NCBI GenBank assembly: GCA_029448655.1
Contig: JACCLO010000008.1
Coordinates: forward strand, 310,001 to 374,000
Length of the DNA: 64,000 nucleotides
Origin: Wolfiporia cocos
Taxonomy: Eukaryota > Basidiomycota > Agaricomycetes > Polyporales > Phaeolaceae
Direction of reading: 5' to 3'
Shown here one piece after another: positions 1 through 10,530 of the stretch. A model generated the notes under the pieces. It worked only from the letters and a program-made list of their open reading frames with translations. It did not search any database and had not been told where the DNA came from. Position 1 is the first letter of the stretch. Each line of letters begins with the position of its first letter. The position numbers and the translations under genes were made by a program.

Positions 1-905
1 TGATAGGCGGTAGTCATGGATCGTTGTATGCCAAGTTGGGAGCACCATTCTCCGAATAGCTTCGAGGAGAATTGTACGCCTCTGTCCGATATGATTTGCT
101 TTGGTAATCCGTGCAACGGGTAGAACCTGCCGTATAGAATAGTGGCAAGGTCCTTGGTGCCGAATTTAGCATTGATCGGGTAGAAACGGGCTCGTTTGGT
201 TAGGCGATCGACTACTACCATGATTGCATCGTAGGTAGACTTGTTGAACGTGGATTTTGGAAGATACATGATGAAGTCACAAGTGATAACTTCCCATGGT
301 CCTTCAGGGACGGGGTTGGGCTGGAGCATGCCGTAAGGCTTCTCAGGTCGGTTCTTCATTCGTTGACATGTGTCGCATGCTTGTACGTACTTCTTGACGT
401 CGGTTGTCATTGATGGCCAATAATAGTTCCGTGTGATGAGTTCGTACGTCTTCCATCGGCCGAAGTGGCCGGCAGAAGGATGGTCATCATGGGCTTCCAT
501 CAGACGTTGTCGTAACTCTGGAACCTTAGGGACATAGACTTTTCCGCGTCGTAATAGAAGACCGTTCTCGTAATTCCATTCTGCGAGGTCTTTCTTGAAT
601 TCTCTAGGACTAGATGAGAGAAGTTGCTTATAGTCCTTGGTTACTTCATCTGATAGCAATGCTTTGCGGATTTCTTCCATGAGTTTATCATCCTCGTTTG
701 AGTTGATAGTAGGGTTATGGGCGGATTCGATAGCGTGAATGGCAAGTTCATGCGCGAAAAATTCTGGTTTCAGAAGTATCTGGTCGCGATTATCGTTTTC
801 CACCCCCTCTTCATGGTCTGGCCTCCTGGACAGAGGATCTGCGGTAAGCATTGTTTTTCCAGGCTTATGGTATAGCTTGAAATTGAAGCGGGTGAGGTAA
901 AGTGC
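1..905 (-). pseudogene. E1 pol: RNase H end and integrase (partial, cut by window start)
   Basis: Open reading frame without its own start, continuing pol after the stop at 906-908. The connection segment with LTADPLSRRPDHEEG (about 850-800) leads to an HHCC zinc-binding domain (HDDHPSAGHFGR near 490-455; CDTCQRMKN near 380-355). The integrase core follows, with the first catalytic Asp in VITCDFIMYLP (about 300-270) and the second in IISDRG (about 95-78). The window ends just after GEWCSQLGIQRSM, before the third acidic residue. Integrase inserts the cDNA into the genome. The closest relative here is the E6 integrase, which shares nearly the same core, so a chromodomain is expected beyond the left edge. 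Confidence 0.88.
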
Positions 906-908
906 CCA

Positions 909-1657
909 TCAGGCTTGCCGGCGTGTGAGCTTCTGCGCGGTTCGGAAGTACGTAAGATTTAGATGATCTGTCCATACTTCGAACGGTTCCTTATGGCCTT
1001 CGAGATAGTGACGCCATTCTTCTAAGGCTCGGATAATGCCTAGAAGTTCCTTGTCGTATATCTCATAGTTCCGTTCCGGAGCTGTCATGGTCTTTGAAAA
1101 GAACGCCACGGGATGATACATCTTGTCAGATGTGTCAAGCTGTGATAGGACGGCTCCAGTTGCAAAGTCCGATGCATCGGACTCTACGCGGAATGGTTGG
1201 TCATAGTTGGGGATCCGGAGGATCGGTGCGGTTGTGAAGGCTCGCTTGAGAGTCTCGAACGCTTCCTGTTGGGGTGCTTCCCAAGACCACGGAGTGTCTT
1301 TCTTGGTCAGCGCTGTCAATGGTCTGGCCACCTTGGAGAAGTCCTTGATAAATTGCCTATAGAAGTTGGCGAATCCGATAAAGGCCTGGACTTCCTTTAC
1401 TTTCCAAGGTATCGGCCATGATTGAACTCCATCATACTTCTTTTGATCCATCTCGACCTTCCCTTTGGAAATGATCATGCCGAGATATTCGATCGAACTT
1501 TGTTCAAAGAAGCATTTCTCTGGTTTGGCAAATAGATCGCACTCACGGAGCCTTGTCAGGACCGCTTTTACGAGTTTGCGATGTTCAGCCAGATCGTTGC
1601 CGAAAATCAGAATGTCGTCTAGATAAACGATGACTTTACCCGATTGGATAAAGTCCT
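909..1657 (-). pseudogene. E1 pol: RT palm end, connection and RNase H
   Basis: Continues the reverse transcriptase after a frameshift. The catalytic YLDD box is at about 1640-1618. The primer-grip and connection part FIGFANFYRQFIKDFSKV lies near 1385-1330. The RNase H part includes VESDASDFATGAVLSQL (about 1190-1140) and the EIYDKELLGIIRALEEWRHYL stretch split over 1065-1003. The frame ends at TGA (906-908) where E2 and E6 have an Arg codon in RQARWALYL, consistent with a CGA to TGA change. Activity would need readthrough. The domain call is secure by comparison with the uninterrupted E6 copy. Confidence 0.88.
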
Positions 1658-2983
1658 CTAGAACCGAATCATCATTGCTTGGAAGGTTCCGGGTGCGTTA
1701 CAGAAACCGAAGTACATAACGGTGGCTTCGAATAGTCCACGGTGCGTGATAAACGCTGTTTTCCATTCGTCGCCCTCCTTGATCCGAACATTGTTATAGC
1801 CCCATCGTAGATCGATTTTTGTAAAGATAGATGCTTGGGCTAGTTGATCGATGAGATCGGATATCCGGGGTATGGGATATTTGTTTTGTACTGTTATTTC
1901 GTTAAGTTTTCTGTAATCTACAACCATCCGGAGACCTCCGTCTTTCTTTTTTACGAAAAAGACGGGCAATGCAAACGGGGATTTCGACGGTACGATATAA
2001 CCTTTGCGGAGTTCCTCAGTGATCCATTGATCTAAGGAGTTGCGTTCTGCGGGACCCATGGGGTACGGCTTAGCTGAGCGGGGGAATTCTGCGCCTTCTT
2101 TGATTTCGATGGCGTGGTCGAAGTGTTTCCGAGTCGGCATCCTGTCGGATGCTTTGTGACTAAACACTGTGGGACCGAATTCGTGGTATTCCTCAGGGAC
2201 GAGAGACTTCCACTTGTCAGTGTCAATAGTCTCGTCGTCAGGGCTTGAGTCAATTTCTGCTACTAGGTTGGCTAGCAGTGCTGCATCCTCATCGTCTAAG
2301 GTCTCCACCCAATTGACGAAAGGGTTTTGGAAATCTTCCTCTCCAATGATATCTATTGGAAGATCCCAGAGAGTTTCCTCTCGATGGCTTTTCTCGTCGA
2401 GGTAGTCATCCTCGACCGAAGGCCGCGGTGGCCTGTTTTTCTTGGCATGGGCGCAATTTCCATTGATAATACAACGGGAGTAATCCATTTGACCTGTTGC
2501 CCAGTCAAAATGTGGATTATGCTTATGTAACCAATCGTGCCCCAATATGATATCCTGTCCTCCTAATTTAATGACATGAAGAGCGATTGTCTCTTTATGC
2601 TCTCCATGTTGGAGATATGCCTTTACGAGCTCGTTGATCTCGCCGTGCTCATTGTAGGTACCATCTGCGTTTCGGACCTTAAAGGGTATAGGAAGGGGGT
2701 TGGTTAAGAGCTTGTGCTTCTCGACGAATTCTTTGTCGATAATGCTTAGAGACGCTCCCGAGTCGATTAATGCCAAGGCTTGCACTTTTTGACCATATAC
2801 CCAGAGAGTCACGTTAATTCGAAAAGATTCTTTCGGGTTTGGCACGTCATTAACGTATATGTTTGAAACAGTCTCATTGACGTGGGTACTGGTACTAATA
2901 CAGGATTCGAAAACACATGGGCAAGTCTTCACATGCTTTCTAGGAAAAAACCCGACCTGTCGATGCCTTTTCCGGTTGTCCAT
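1658..2983 (-). pseudogene. E1 pol: aspartic protease and N-terminal reverse transcriptase
   Basis: Frame of 441 residues. Retropepsin active site LALIDSGASLSII lies near residues 75-87, with the later hydrophobic-Gly flap element IILGHDWL near 145-152. An acidic linker follows, then RT fingers and palm with FVKKKDGGLRMVVDYRKLN and FTKIDLRWGYNNVRIKEGD, the first catalytic Asp being in TKIDL. The frame ends after FQAMM because one base is missing near 1668 relative to E2 and E6; the rest of the palm continues in another frame at 1657-1479. The start overlaps the gag end (2929) by about 55 nt in another frame, so pol was probably made by frameshifting or reinitiation. The ATG at 2983 is not conserved in E2 or E6. 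Confidence 0.9.
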
Positions 2984-4776
2984 GGTAGGACGGTCTCGCG
3001 TGGGAGGGGTTGGGATTCCTCCGAGACGTGGCTGACGTTGTCGTCAGAGATGCGCGTGGTGGGGGCCAACTCCACTGTACCGACCGTGGCAGATCCCGCT
3101 ACTGCGGGCGCGGTGCTGGTACTGGCCTGCTGGTCATCGGGAACGAAGTACTCCCGGATGACTTCTCGGACGAATCGTCCATTTCTGTTGTCGGTTTTTG
3201 CCGAGGCCAACGTTCCTCCACTAGACTTTCCTGCTTTGCTGCCGGCAGGGTCCGGCTTCTTGAAGCGACACGGGTTGTACGGGTTCGTACAGGCGTCGCG
3301 TCCACAGACGTTGCACTTACGTGCAGGGGCGGCGAGGTACCAGTTCTTGAACTTGGCGTTCTGCTTCCATTCGGCGCCTGCGCGGGCGTCGGACGGAAGC
3401 GTTGTTGGCTTCTCCTTGATGTTTCGCCCCATGGTCTTGTCAGACCCGGACGTCGTGGTGGCGTGAGTGACGGTTGAGGTGGTCTTGCCAGACCCCGTCT
3501 TTTCCTTCTCCTTCTCCTTCCTCTTTTCTCCGTCGCCGAATAATGTTCCGCCTGCGATCTTGTCGCGATAGGCAGCCTTGTACATGCGGATAGACATGTC
3601 TAGATATTTCTCCCAGTCCGTAGGGGCCTGGAAGGTTCCGGACACCTCCATGATTCCGAAAGCTTCGCGCACCTTCACAGGGAACATGTGCGGTAGCTTC
3701 TGGATGAGGGTCTTTTCCTCGGTTTCTGCCTTGCGCGCCAATTGTCGCAGGCGCTCCGCGTATACGAAGAAGTCGGCTTCGGCCTTCTTCCTGCCCGAGT
3801 CACCGAAGTAACTCTCGATCTCCTCCTGGGCGATCTCCTTCTCGTTCTTCTTCCCATATACGTTCTCCATCTCCGTTTTGAACTCGGCCCAAGTGCCAAG
3901 GGACTCCGCGGGGTCGCGGGACTTTTTTACACGCACTTCCTGGTAACGGAAGGCGTGGCCGGATAGCCGGGTCAGGGCGGATACGATCTGCCGACGTTCG
4001 TCGGTGATCTCTGCATCCGCGAAGTACATGATGCACTTCGCGAGCCACTCCGTCACGGTGATCTTGGACCCTTCACCTGAGAATTCTGGCGGGGGCGTGG
4101 CCTTCCGAGCGTAAGTCGGTGCGACTGGTGCTGCTGCTGGTGGCGCTGTCGGGCCTGCAGCACGGGCTGGAGCCTTTTCCAAGGCTGTGAGACGCGCAAG
4201 TGCGCGGTCCAGGTCTACGCGATCCGCTCGCCGGTGATTTTCCAGGCTGCGGATGCGACCATTGAGGGCACGTATAAACGTGCGCAGCTCGTCGGACTTT
4301 CGCAACACTTTTGCGAATTGTGCGTCAAGTATGTTTAGGAGCTCGGTTATTGAGTCCGTGGAGAAGTTGGCGGCGGCGTTGGCTGCCTCGACTATGCTAT
4401 TGAAAGCGACGGCTATTTCTGCCTGTAGATCGTCGAGGGCTTCGGGAGGAACACCGCTGACCAATCGGTCGTACATCTCGCCACGGTCCCCGTAGAAGAT
4501 GTCTTCGGGGACCTCCATTTCGAGGGGCTGGTACGGACCATAAGCGGGGGGGAGCACGACTTCGCCTGTGATAGCATTGACTGGAATGGCTTCCCCGAGC
4601 CACGTCTCATCTCAGATAATCTGGAGACGCTCTCGTTGAGCGTGGCGAACACGGGTTGTGCGTTCGATGGGGGGCGGGTTGGTAATTTCCCGCGCTTGAC
4701 GAGTTGGGGTTGTAGGGCTGCTTCCGCTGGGGGAAGAGGCCCTGGAGGTAGAGGTTCCTGCGCGAGTGGTCGGCAT
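2929..4776 (-). pseudogene. E1 gag
   Basis: Structural protein. The likely start is the ATG at 4776 (MPTTRAGTSTSRASS), upstream of an in-frame TGA at 4612-4614; downstream the frame is open for 542 residues to 2929. Visible parts: a helical N-terminal region, a capsid-like core (PPPEFSGEGSKITVTEWLAK then KKNEKEIAQEEIESYFGDSG), and a basic C-terminal part with a four-cysteine motif (CNVCGRDACTNPYNPC, spacing C-x2-C-x4-C-x6-C) in place of the classic CCHC knuckle. LAPTTRISD and LPW near the end recur in the E6 gag. The last sense codon is ATG directly before TGA, as in E2 and E6. The TGA at 4612 is most simply a mutated CGA. Confidence 0.85.
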
Positions 4777-4848
4777 TGTGCTGTGACCGGCGCAGATAAG
4801 TCCTCTTGATCTTGGCTTGAAGATGATAAAAAATAGAAAATAAAATAT

Positions 4849-4945
4849 CCTTGTCAGGATGTGAGTCATATAGTCGAGTCATGCCTTATGCTTTTCGTTT
4901 CAGTCTTGTCAGACTATGAAGCGTGATAACCCTTGTCAGGATTAT
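4849..4945 (-). other. Tandem GACA-loop hairpins between ORF0 and gag of E1
   Basis: In element sense, three short hairpins share the loop GACA but differ in stem: 4926-4945 (eight pairs including one GU; ATAATCCT with AGGGTTAT), 4903-4914 with flanks (AGTCT with AGACT) and 4847-4860 (ATCCT with AGGAT). E2 has a GATA-loop version near 14160-14190, and E6 has CCTGAAAAGG copies near 49918-49950. The position, just before gag, would suit packaging or translational reinitiation; that is inference. Confidence 0.55.
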
Positions 4946-4955
4946 ATTTATGTGT

Positions 4956-5915
4956 CTACGACAACGAGGGGAACTGGAGATTGAGGGCGTTCAAGCCCCG
5001 TACGATATTAGATATGTGTCTTTCTTCTATCCCTTGCCCCTTTCTCAGATATGCTCCTACTGCCTTGGCGTCCCTCTCTACTTCCCGCATCTGCTTATTA
5101 TCTAGCTGGCGGTATAGTACGGCTTCGAAGAACTTATAGCTCATCTTGCTAAAAGCCTTCACCATGTCGAGGAATTCCTGGGACTCTGGCTTGCAGGACT
5201 CCCGATAGTCGTTAATGAGCTTGTTGTACAAGCTTGCAAGAAGCTTGTGCGCGGCCTCGAGTTTTGGGAGGATGCGCTGGGCCCATTCGTACTGTTTTAG
5301 AGTACATAAGACTAAATCGGGGTCGATGTGTTCTGGGAACTTCGACTTGTAGTCCTTGATCCAGGGTTGCCGGATGGTGACGGACTTGGCGATAGCTGTC
5401 ACCGTCTCCTTGGAGAGGATTCTCTCCTCCAGCGGTCGGCCGGACCAACCCGTAGAAGGCTGGTACTGAGGGCCGAACTTGGCGTGGTGGGCGTCGGCAA
5501 AAGCTTTGGCAGCTGCTTCCTCCGAGCGTTGCACGTGGGCACGCTCGGCAGTCCACAACCGCCGCTGCTCTTCGGCGAACTTGAGTTGTTGTGCGTAAAG
5601 TTGGTTGTCTTCTAACAACCAGTCGTCGTACTCCCGCTGTTCCTTGGGCATGAGCTTAGGGATGCGGGGCTTGTCGTTAGGGTTCCACGAATTGTTGTGG
5701 TAGCGACGGGTACGAATGAGGTCCTTGACCTCTTTGACGCTCTTGGACGGAATGTCCCAGAGCTCCGGTTTCCCAGTAGCAGCGTTGGTAACCACCATCT
5801 TGTTAGGGGGGGCGGCTACCGACTGCTTGACCTTCTCCTTGGGGAGTTGGACGGGTCCAGCGGCGAGGCGAGCCTCGAGCCTGCGGACGGATGCTTTGTA
5901 ACGGTCGGCGGGCAT
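4956..5915 (-). CDS. ORF0 of E1, unrecognised retrotransposon accessory protein
   Basis: Intact 319-residue frame between the leader and gag, starting MPADRYKASVRRLEAR. I do not recognise the family. It matches the protein at 14193-15095 (E2) at both ends: MVVTNAATGKPELWDIPSKS near residues 40-59, and RHISNIVRGLNALNLQFP at the C-terminus. Fragments occur in E0 (7138-7376), E3 (31985-32876) and E6 (48817-49144). The middle is rich in charged, probably helical residues, followed by a CTLKQYEWAQRILPKLEAAH segment (CTEKK.DW in E2 and E6). No zinc motif, protease site or membrane span is visible. The start is chosen because MPA or MPK begins the E2 and E0 copies too. It may be a matrix-like or assembly protein made upstream of Gag; function unknown. 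Confidence 0.8.
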   Translation of the reverse strand: MPADRYKASVRRLEARLAAGPVQLPKEKVKQSVAAPPNKMVVTNAATGKPELWDIPSKSVKEVKDLIRTRRYHNNSWNPNDKPRIPKLMPKEQREYDDWLLEDNQLYAQQLKFAEEQRRLWTAERAHVQRSEEAAAKAFADAHHAKFGPQYQPSTGWSGRPLEERILSKETVTAIAKSVTIRQPWIKDYKSKFPEHIDPDLVLCTLKQYEWAQRILPKLEAAHKLLASLYNKLINDYRESCKPESQEFLDMVKAFSKMSYKFFEAVLYRQLDNKQMREVERDAKAVGAYLRKGQGIEERHISNIVRGLNALNLQFPSLS

Positions 5916-6480
5916 GACTATGTGACTATGTAAGAAGATACGTAAAAAGGGTATGTAGTCTAATGATAATGGTCATGTCTTGATTTGCTCGGTATGCGTA
6001 TAGTCGGTGTAGTCGGCGTCTGACGGAGCTCTCTCTAACTCCGCCAGGAAGAATCCGGATACAACACCTGTGACGGGCCTACGTCTGGGTGGAAATTCAT
6101 TTAGAGTATTACACTCAGGGTGATATAACCCGTAATCTCCTAATGTTCGGATACATCGGTTATCCATTGCCTCGTAGTCCCGAGTAGGGTAGTACGGCTC
6201 AGGGAGATGCCCGGAAGCTTCTCGACCTATAGAGCGCGGCGCAGGGCCTTCGTCCGTTACATATGTAAGGAGATCCCTTTAACGTCTAATGGGGTAAGAC
6301 GGCCTACTTATCCGAGGATCGCACGGTCAGGGGTTAACCCTAGTCGGCATAATGATCCAAGGATGTTTTCGGACTCAGACGGAAGTTCTCAATACGCTGT
6401 TTGAATACCGAGACAAAACGACCTAGAAACAGATAGAAATCAAACCGCCCAGAGCCTTGCCAGGCTGGGGGCGTAGAAAA
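5916..6480 (-). other. E1 5' leader
   Basis: Untranslated leader between the 5' LTR and ORF0. No reading frame is supported. It contains the hairpin GAGT-GTAAT-ACTC (6104-6116 in element sense), whose loop is shared with E0 (7604-7618) and E2 (15281-15293) while the stem differs. Confidence 0.7.
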
Positions 6481-6491
6481 AGAACTATCAA
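6481..6491 (-). promoter_or_regulatory. E1 self-primer binding site
   Basis: In element sense TTGATAGTTCT, two bases after the 5' LTR end. It is the exact 11-nt complement of AGAACTATCAA inside the LTR at 6596-6606, which begins 35 nt after the start of the TATA sequence, where the transcript should begin. This matches the arrangement known for Tf1/sushi-type elements, in which the first 11 nt of the RNA prime reverse transcription. The sequence does not start with TGG as a tRNA primer site would. Confidence 0.75.
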
Positions 6492-6493
6492 AG

Positions 6494-7137
6494 TGTAACG
6501 AATGACTTACTTGTATGGTCTTGAGGTTAGACGAAGCTAAGAAGACTAAGTAGTTGTTGCTGGTTAGGCAAGAGTGTTATCGATGTATAACGAAGTTGAT
6601 AGTTCTGGGGCAATAGCCGCCAGAGAATGCAAGCTTATATACAATGTGTATAGGACCCCTGGTACTCTAAGTAGGACTAACGATACAGTAGGGCGTAGGG
6701 CACAGGCCGGTAATGGCGGTGCTAACGAAGTGTCCGTAGCTTGTGATATGGGGATCCCGGGCTGAGTCATAGGCCGATCGGGATATGTCATTGATATGAC
6801 GATGCGTGAGTAAGGCGTCTACGTTGGAAACGTGATGTGGGTCCGGACTCTGCCCAGAGTCTGGAACGGTGATGTCAGTAATGACGTGGCAGCGCTAAGG
6901 GTGCTGGAGATAGTATCATGTGATGAATAGGTAACGTGGTTGAGAGATAAGATAAGACGTCTAGTGTGGGAATGGTCACGTGAGTGATCTACGAGGTTAT
7001 GGTTCGGTACAGCGGCACGGTAGCTTAAGTATAGCTTAGATACAGGATAAGTGCAGATGTTGAAGAACAATTCGGAATAAATGCGAAGAAATAGTGAAAA
7101 ATACAGGGAAAATTAGAGAACAGATAAATCTGTGACA
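6494..7137 (-). repeat. 5' LTR of E1 (family D, 644 bp)
   Basis: In element sense begins TGTCACAGATTT and ends CGTTACA. U3 carries GATA-like TTATCT sites. The TATA sequence GTATATAAG is at about 6635-6643, followed 35 nt later by the predicted transcript start AGAACTATCAA (6606-6596), which lies in the 3' arm of an imperfect inverted repeat (TCTGG with CCAGA). It interrupts E0 ORF0, which resumes at 7138. Only one LTR of E1 is inside the window, so its age cannot be judged. Confidence 0.85.
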
Positions 7138-7376
7138 AGCTTCTTCCGCCTGATGTCGGCGAGGGCGGCCTCGTGGTTGACCCTTTGGATTTCCTCCGGG
7201 TTGGGACTCCTCTTCCTGTAGAAGACGTCTTTGCCCTTTTGGGACTTTCCTCGCTTTGGGGCTGTGACCGCGGAAATGCGGTCTTCGAGCGATTTAGAGG
7301 AGGCAATGTGCCATTCCTCGCGCTCCCCCGTAGCGGCGTTTCTCGGAGTAACCGTGAAACGTGGTGCTTTCGGCAT
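7138..7376 (-). pseudogene. E0 ORF0, N-terminal fragment
   Basis: First about 80 residues of an ORF0 homologue, starting MPKAPRFTVTPRNAATGERE at 7376. The conserved block reads NAATGEREEWHIASSKS, matching NAATGKPELWDIPSKS of E1. The frame is cut at 7137 by the LTR of E1; the few residues after that point come from the LTR. The remainder of E0 lies beyond E1, outside the window. Confidence 0.8.
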
Positions 7377-8077
7377 GACTACGTAAAAAGAAGTCTAAGT
7401 AAGCTATTCTAGTGGAAATTCACGTGGTCTTCTGTTGGGGCTTATCGTCGCTTCTTGATGTGTCGTGCGCTTATCCTCCGGCGTCAATGGGCGCTCCGCC
7501 CTCGACCGGAGTTAGTGTCGGCGACTGGATTGTGTCTCTCTCACGCTACCAGGTGGGGGATACAGCAGGTCGTCTTCCCTTGACGCCTGGGAATGCAGGA
7601 TTTGGGGTATTACACCCCGCATGTGCCCACGCCTCACTCCAGTTAGGTGGCTGCCAGTGTTCAAACCAAACCCATGCCCTGAGGGACTTAAAGGGCGCCA
7701 AGGCCAGAACTCTATCATTCTGGAGCCGTGTCGGCAGCTGTTCTAGGCAGGGCAACTCGTGCCCACCATCCCAACTCTAAATAGAGTGGCCCCTGTACGC
7801 CTGGGGATAGGCGAGAAGGTCGTCTCCGGCCCGGTCAAGAAGTTACACCGTTGCCATCGATTCCCAACATATGGGGAAAGGCTTGTCAGCCAGTCCCCGG
7901 TTCCGCTTAAGCCTACGGTCCGGCTATTTGCCCGAAGGCGGTGATCCCCCAGAGCCCACTAAGGATACCCTGCTGCCTGGCGGCAAGCAGGGGTGCGCAG
8001 ACAGCGACGAAAACCCCTAAGAAGAAAAAATCCCAGACCCTCAAAAAGGGCGGGGGCGAAAGCGAGTTCGATTCATA
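7377..8077 (-). other. E0 5' leader with self-primer binding site
   Basis: Untranslated leader of about 700 bp. The primer site (8065-8075, element sense TGAATCGAACT) is two bases from the LTR and matches the complement of AGTTCTATTCA at 8893-8903 in the LTR at 10 of 11 positions. The hairpin GGGGT-GTAAT-ACCCC is at 7604-7618. GAATCGAAC resembles part of a tRNA T-arm complement, but no TGG precedes it. No coding frame is supported. Confidence 0.65.
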
Positions 8078-9398
8078 TAACACAAGATAACACTTACTGA
8101 CACAGACTAGACTGTGGGACTCACACTATAACCTTGTAGGCGACTTGAAGTAGTTGCTGGAGGTTGGTGAGGAGACTAGTAGGCGCAAGCAGAGATGATA
8201 TGTGACTGTGCGAATGCAGAGAACAAATCTAAGGCTTATCCGCAGTGATAGCCCTACTTATATACATGCTTTGTTTGGTTACCGGTAAGGGAGCCAAACA
8301 TAAAGGTGGTCTGTGCGCAGACATAACTAATATGGTTAAGTCGTAAACTACAATAGACCATGTGCGCCGGTAATGGCCGCACCAGTAAGATCGTTTGTTT
8401 GGACCGTAGGTCCATGTTGTGGAAGTGGCTGTAGCTACGTTAGTAAGCCATGCATGTGATTCTTATATACTGGCATCGGGATATGAGTAATCGTATGGGC
8501 ATTGGCATGTGATAACGAGCGGACCACTTATCCAATTGTACTGACATAGCCCGGTATCGGGATATGAGTAAGGCGCGTGACACCGGAGGTTAGTCCGCTG
8601 AGTCATTGACGCGTACAAGCGTGTTATGTACGTGTTGTTATGACAAGTGGACGTATACCGCGTTGTGTACGTGTTGTTTGGTTGCGTGTACGTATAGACG
8701 GGCGCTTAGCAGCGTAAATGTCTACAAGGTCGTAGAAATACCAGATAAATAGGTAAAAATACGGGAAAAATAGTGGCATGTCCCAAATCTGTGACACTTA
8801 CTTGTAGTAGTTGCTTGGTTTGCTGGTTAGGCAGGATAGTTGTAAGAGTTAAGCAGGATACGAGGAGTGGTTAACTCGTAGTATGAATGCAATGAATAGA
8901 ACTGAGGCAATAGCGCTCAGCAAGGCTAGTATATATACATGATAAATAAGACCCCTAACAGTCTTATTAGATAATACTAATCCGTATTCGTATGTACAAG
9001 TCCCCAGATACCTAAGTACTTAGTAATATACGATAAATACATATGCCGATCAAAACCGGGATATAGAAAGGCGGCGTAAGCCGCACGAATGGCATTTTGC
9101 GCTCTTGTCATTACAAAGATGGGGCGTGACCAAAGCCCGGTCCGCTGACGTTTATATGCTGACTGCTTCCGGACGGAACGTCCGATTGGCTAGAACTAGA
9201 CATGTGACTGATGGTAACTACTAGCGATAAGATAAGACCGTTGTTACGGGAGATAACACGGCCATCATTCGGCACGTATGTAACCGTTAACTTATGATAC
9301 GGATAAGCTAGTTATTGGTCTAGAAAGTCGTAGATAATTCATAGAATTGCCGGAAAAATAGTAAGAAATATAGGGAAACTAGGAGAATTCTTGTGACA
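8078..9398 (-). repeat. 5' LTR of E0 (family C), split by a family B LTR
   Basis: In element sense starts TGTCACAAGAATTC and ends CTTGTGTTA, that is TG...TA instead of TG...CA. The net length is about 617 bp once the nested LTR (8098-8796) and its duplication are removed, matching 613 bp for the E6 3' LTR at 58471-59083. The TATA (GTATATATAC) and the predicted start AGTTCTATTCA are both present. Confidence 0.88.
8098..8796 (-). repeat. Solo LTR, family B (699 bp)
   Basis: TGACACAGACTAG...CTGTGACA, flanked by perfect 5-bp duplications CTTAC (8093-8097 and 8797-8801). Same length as the copy at 39326-40024. Sense begins TGTCACAGATTTGGG and ends in the terminal hairpin CACAG...CTGTG followed by TCA. 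Confidence 0.93.
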
Positions 9399-10486
9399 GC
9401 GGTAATCATTGTCTTTCCGGGCTTGTGATACAACTTGAAGTTGAATCGAGTTAGGTATAATGCCCAACGTGCCTGTCGTCTTGTAAGCTTTTGCGCCGTC
9501 TTGAAGTATGTAAGATTTGCGTGATCTGTCCATACTTCGAATACCTTGGGGTGCCCCTCGAGATAATGACGCCATTCTTCGAGTGAACAAATAATAGCAA
9601 GGAGTTCCTTGTCATATATCCCGTAGTTGCGTTCGGCTTCAGTCATAGACTTGCTGTAGTAAGCAACGGGGTGGTATAAACCATCCTTAGGGTCTAATTG
9701 TGAAAGGACTGAGCCGGTTGCAAAATCGGAGGCATCGGACTTGATCCTGAAAGGCGAGTCTTGGTCTGGTATTCTAAGAATTGGCGCAGACGTAAAGGCC
9801 TTTTTCAGGTCCTCAAACGCCTGTTGCTCCTTCTCGCCCCAAGCCCATTTCTGGTTCTTGCGGGTGAGCTGTGTGAGTGGTTTGGCCTTATAGGAAAAGT
9901 CCCTAATAAATCGCCTATAGAAATTGGCGAAGCCTAAGAAGGCTTGGACTTCCTTAACCTTGGTTGGTTGAGGCCAATCAAGAACTCCTTCGTACTTCTT
10001 CGGGTCCATTGCAACGGAGTTATGGGAGATAATCATCCCCAAATACTCGATGGACTTTTGTTCGAAAAAGCATTTCTCGGGTTTCGCATAGAGGTTGGAA
10101 TCCTGAAGTCGCTGCAATACGGCTTTGACTAGTTTCCGATGCTCTTTGAGGTCGTTTCCGAAAATCAGAATATCGTCTAGGTAAACGATAACCTTTCCCG
10201 ACTGAATGAAGTCGGAAAGGACGCTATTCATCATCGCTTGGAATGTGCCTGGCGCGTTACAAAAGCCAAAGTACATAACAGTTGCTTCATACAGCCCTCT
10301 GTGGGTAATGAAGGCTGTCTTCCACTCGTCTCCTTCCTTTATCCGCACGTTGTTGTACCCCCAACGGAGGTCGATCTTGGTAAAGATTGATGCGGATGCG
10401 AGCTGATCTATCAACTCGGATATACGAGGAATGGGATACTTGTTTCGTACTGTAATTCCGTTAAGCTTTCGATAGTCGACTACCAT
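9399..10486 (-). pseudogene. E2 pol: reverse transcriptase and RNase H (truncated by E0)
   Basis: Open frame with MVVDYRKLNGITVRNKYPIP, catalytic FTKIDLRW and VYLDDILIFGND (YLDD intact), thumb and connection FLGFANFYRRFIRDFSYKA, and RNase H IKSDASDFATGSVLSQLD plus EIYDKELL-type residues (here GIYDKELLAIICSLEEW). It ends at KPGKTMITA where LTR C of E0 begins; residues after that belong to the LTR. It is separated from the protease frame by a 1-nt deletion around 10515-10530. Confidence 0.9.
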
Positions 10487-10530
10487 GCGCAGTGACCCGT
10501 CCTTCTTTGCTACAAAGAAAACGGGTGATG

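Larger units (their letters stand above)
1..7137 (-). mobile_element. E1: Ty3/gypsy retrotransposon, family D LTR, 3' end beyond the window
   Basis: Minus-strand element. Read 5' to 3' it has a 5' LTR (6494-7137), a leader with a self-complementary primer site, an extra first ORF (ORF0, 4956-5915), gag (about 4776-2929), then protease, reverse transcriptase, RNase H and integrase down to base 1, where the window cuts the integrase core. Gag and pol overlap in different frames. The copy is dead: nonsense codons in gag (4612-4614) and at the end of RNase H (906-908), and a 1-nt deletion in RT near 1668. It lies inside the first ORF of another element (E0): E0 coding sequence resumes exactly at 7138. 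The second target duplication would be off the left edge. Confidence 0.9.
7138..9398 (-). mobile_element. E0: 5' end of a family C gypsy element, inserted in E2 pol
   Basis: Contains 5' LTR (8078-9398, itself interrupted by a family B LTR), leader (7377-8077) and the start of ORF0. It is inserted in the pol gene of E2 just after the RNase H stretch KPGKTMITA; the first five target bases on the right are GCGGT (9399-9403). Its 3' part lies to the left of E1 and is not visible. The LTR is the same family as the 3' LTR of E6, so E6 shows what the rest of this element should look like. Confidence 0.85.

Noticed and set aside
7412..7780. 122-residue plus-strand frame in the E0 leader
   Set aside because: Opposite to element sense, no domain, overlaps a structured leader.
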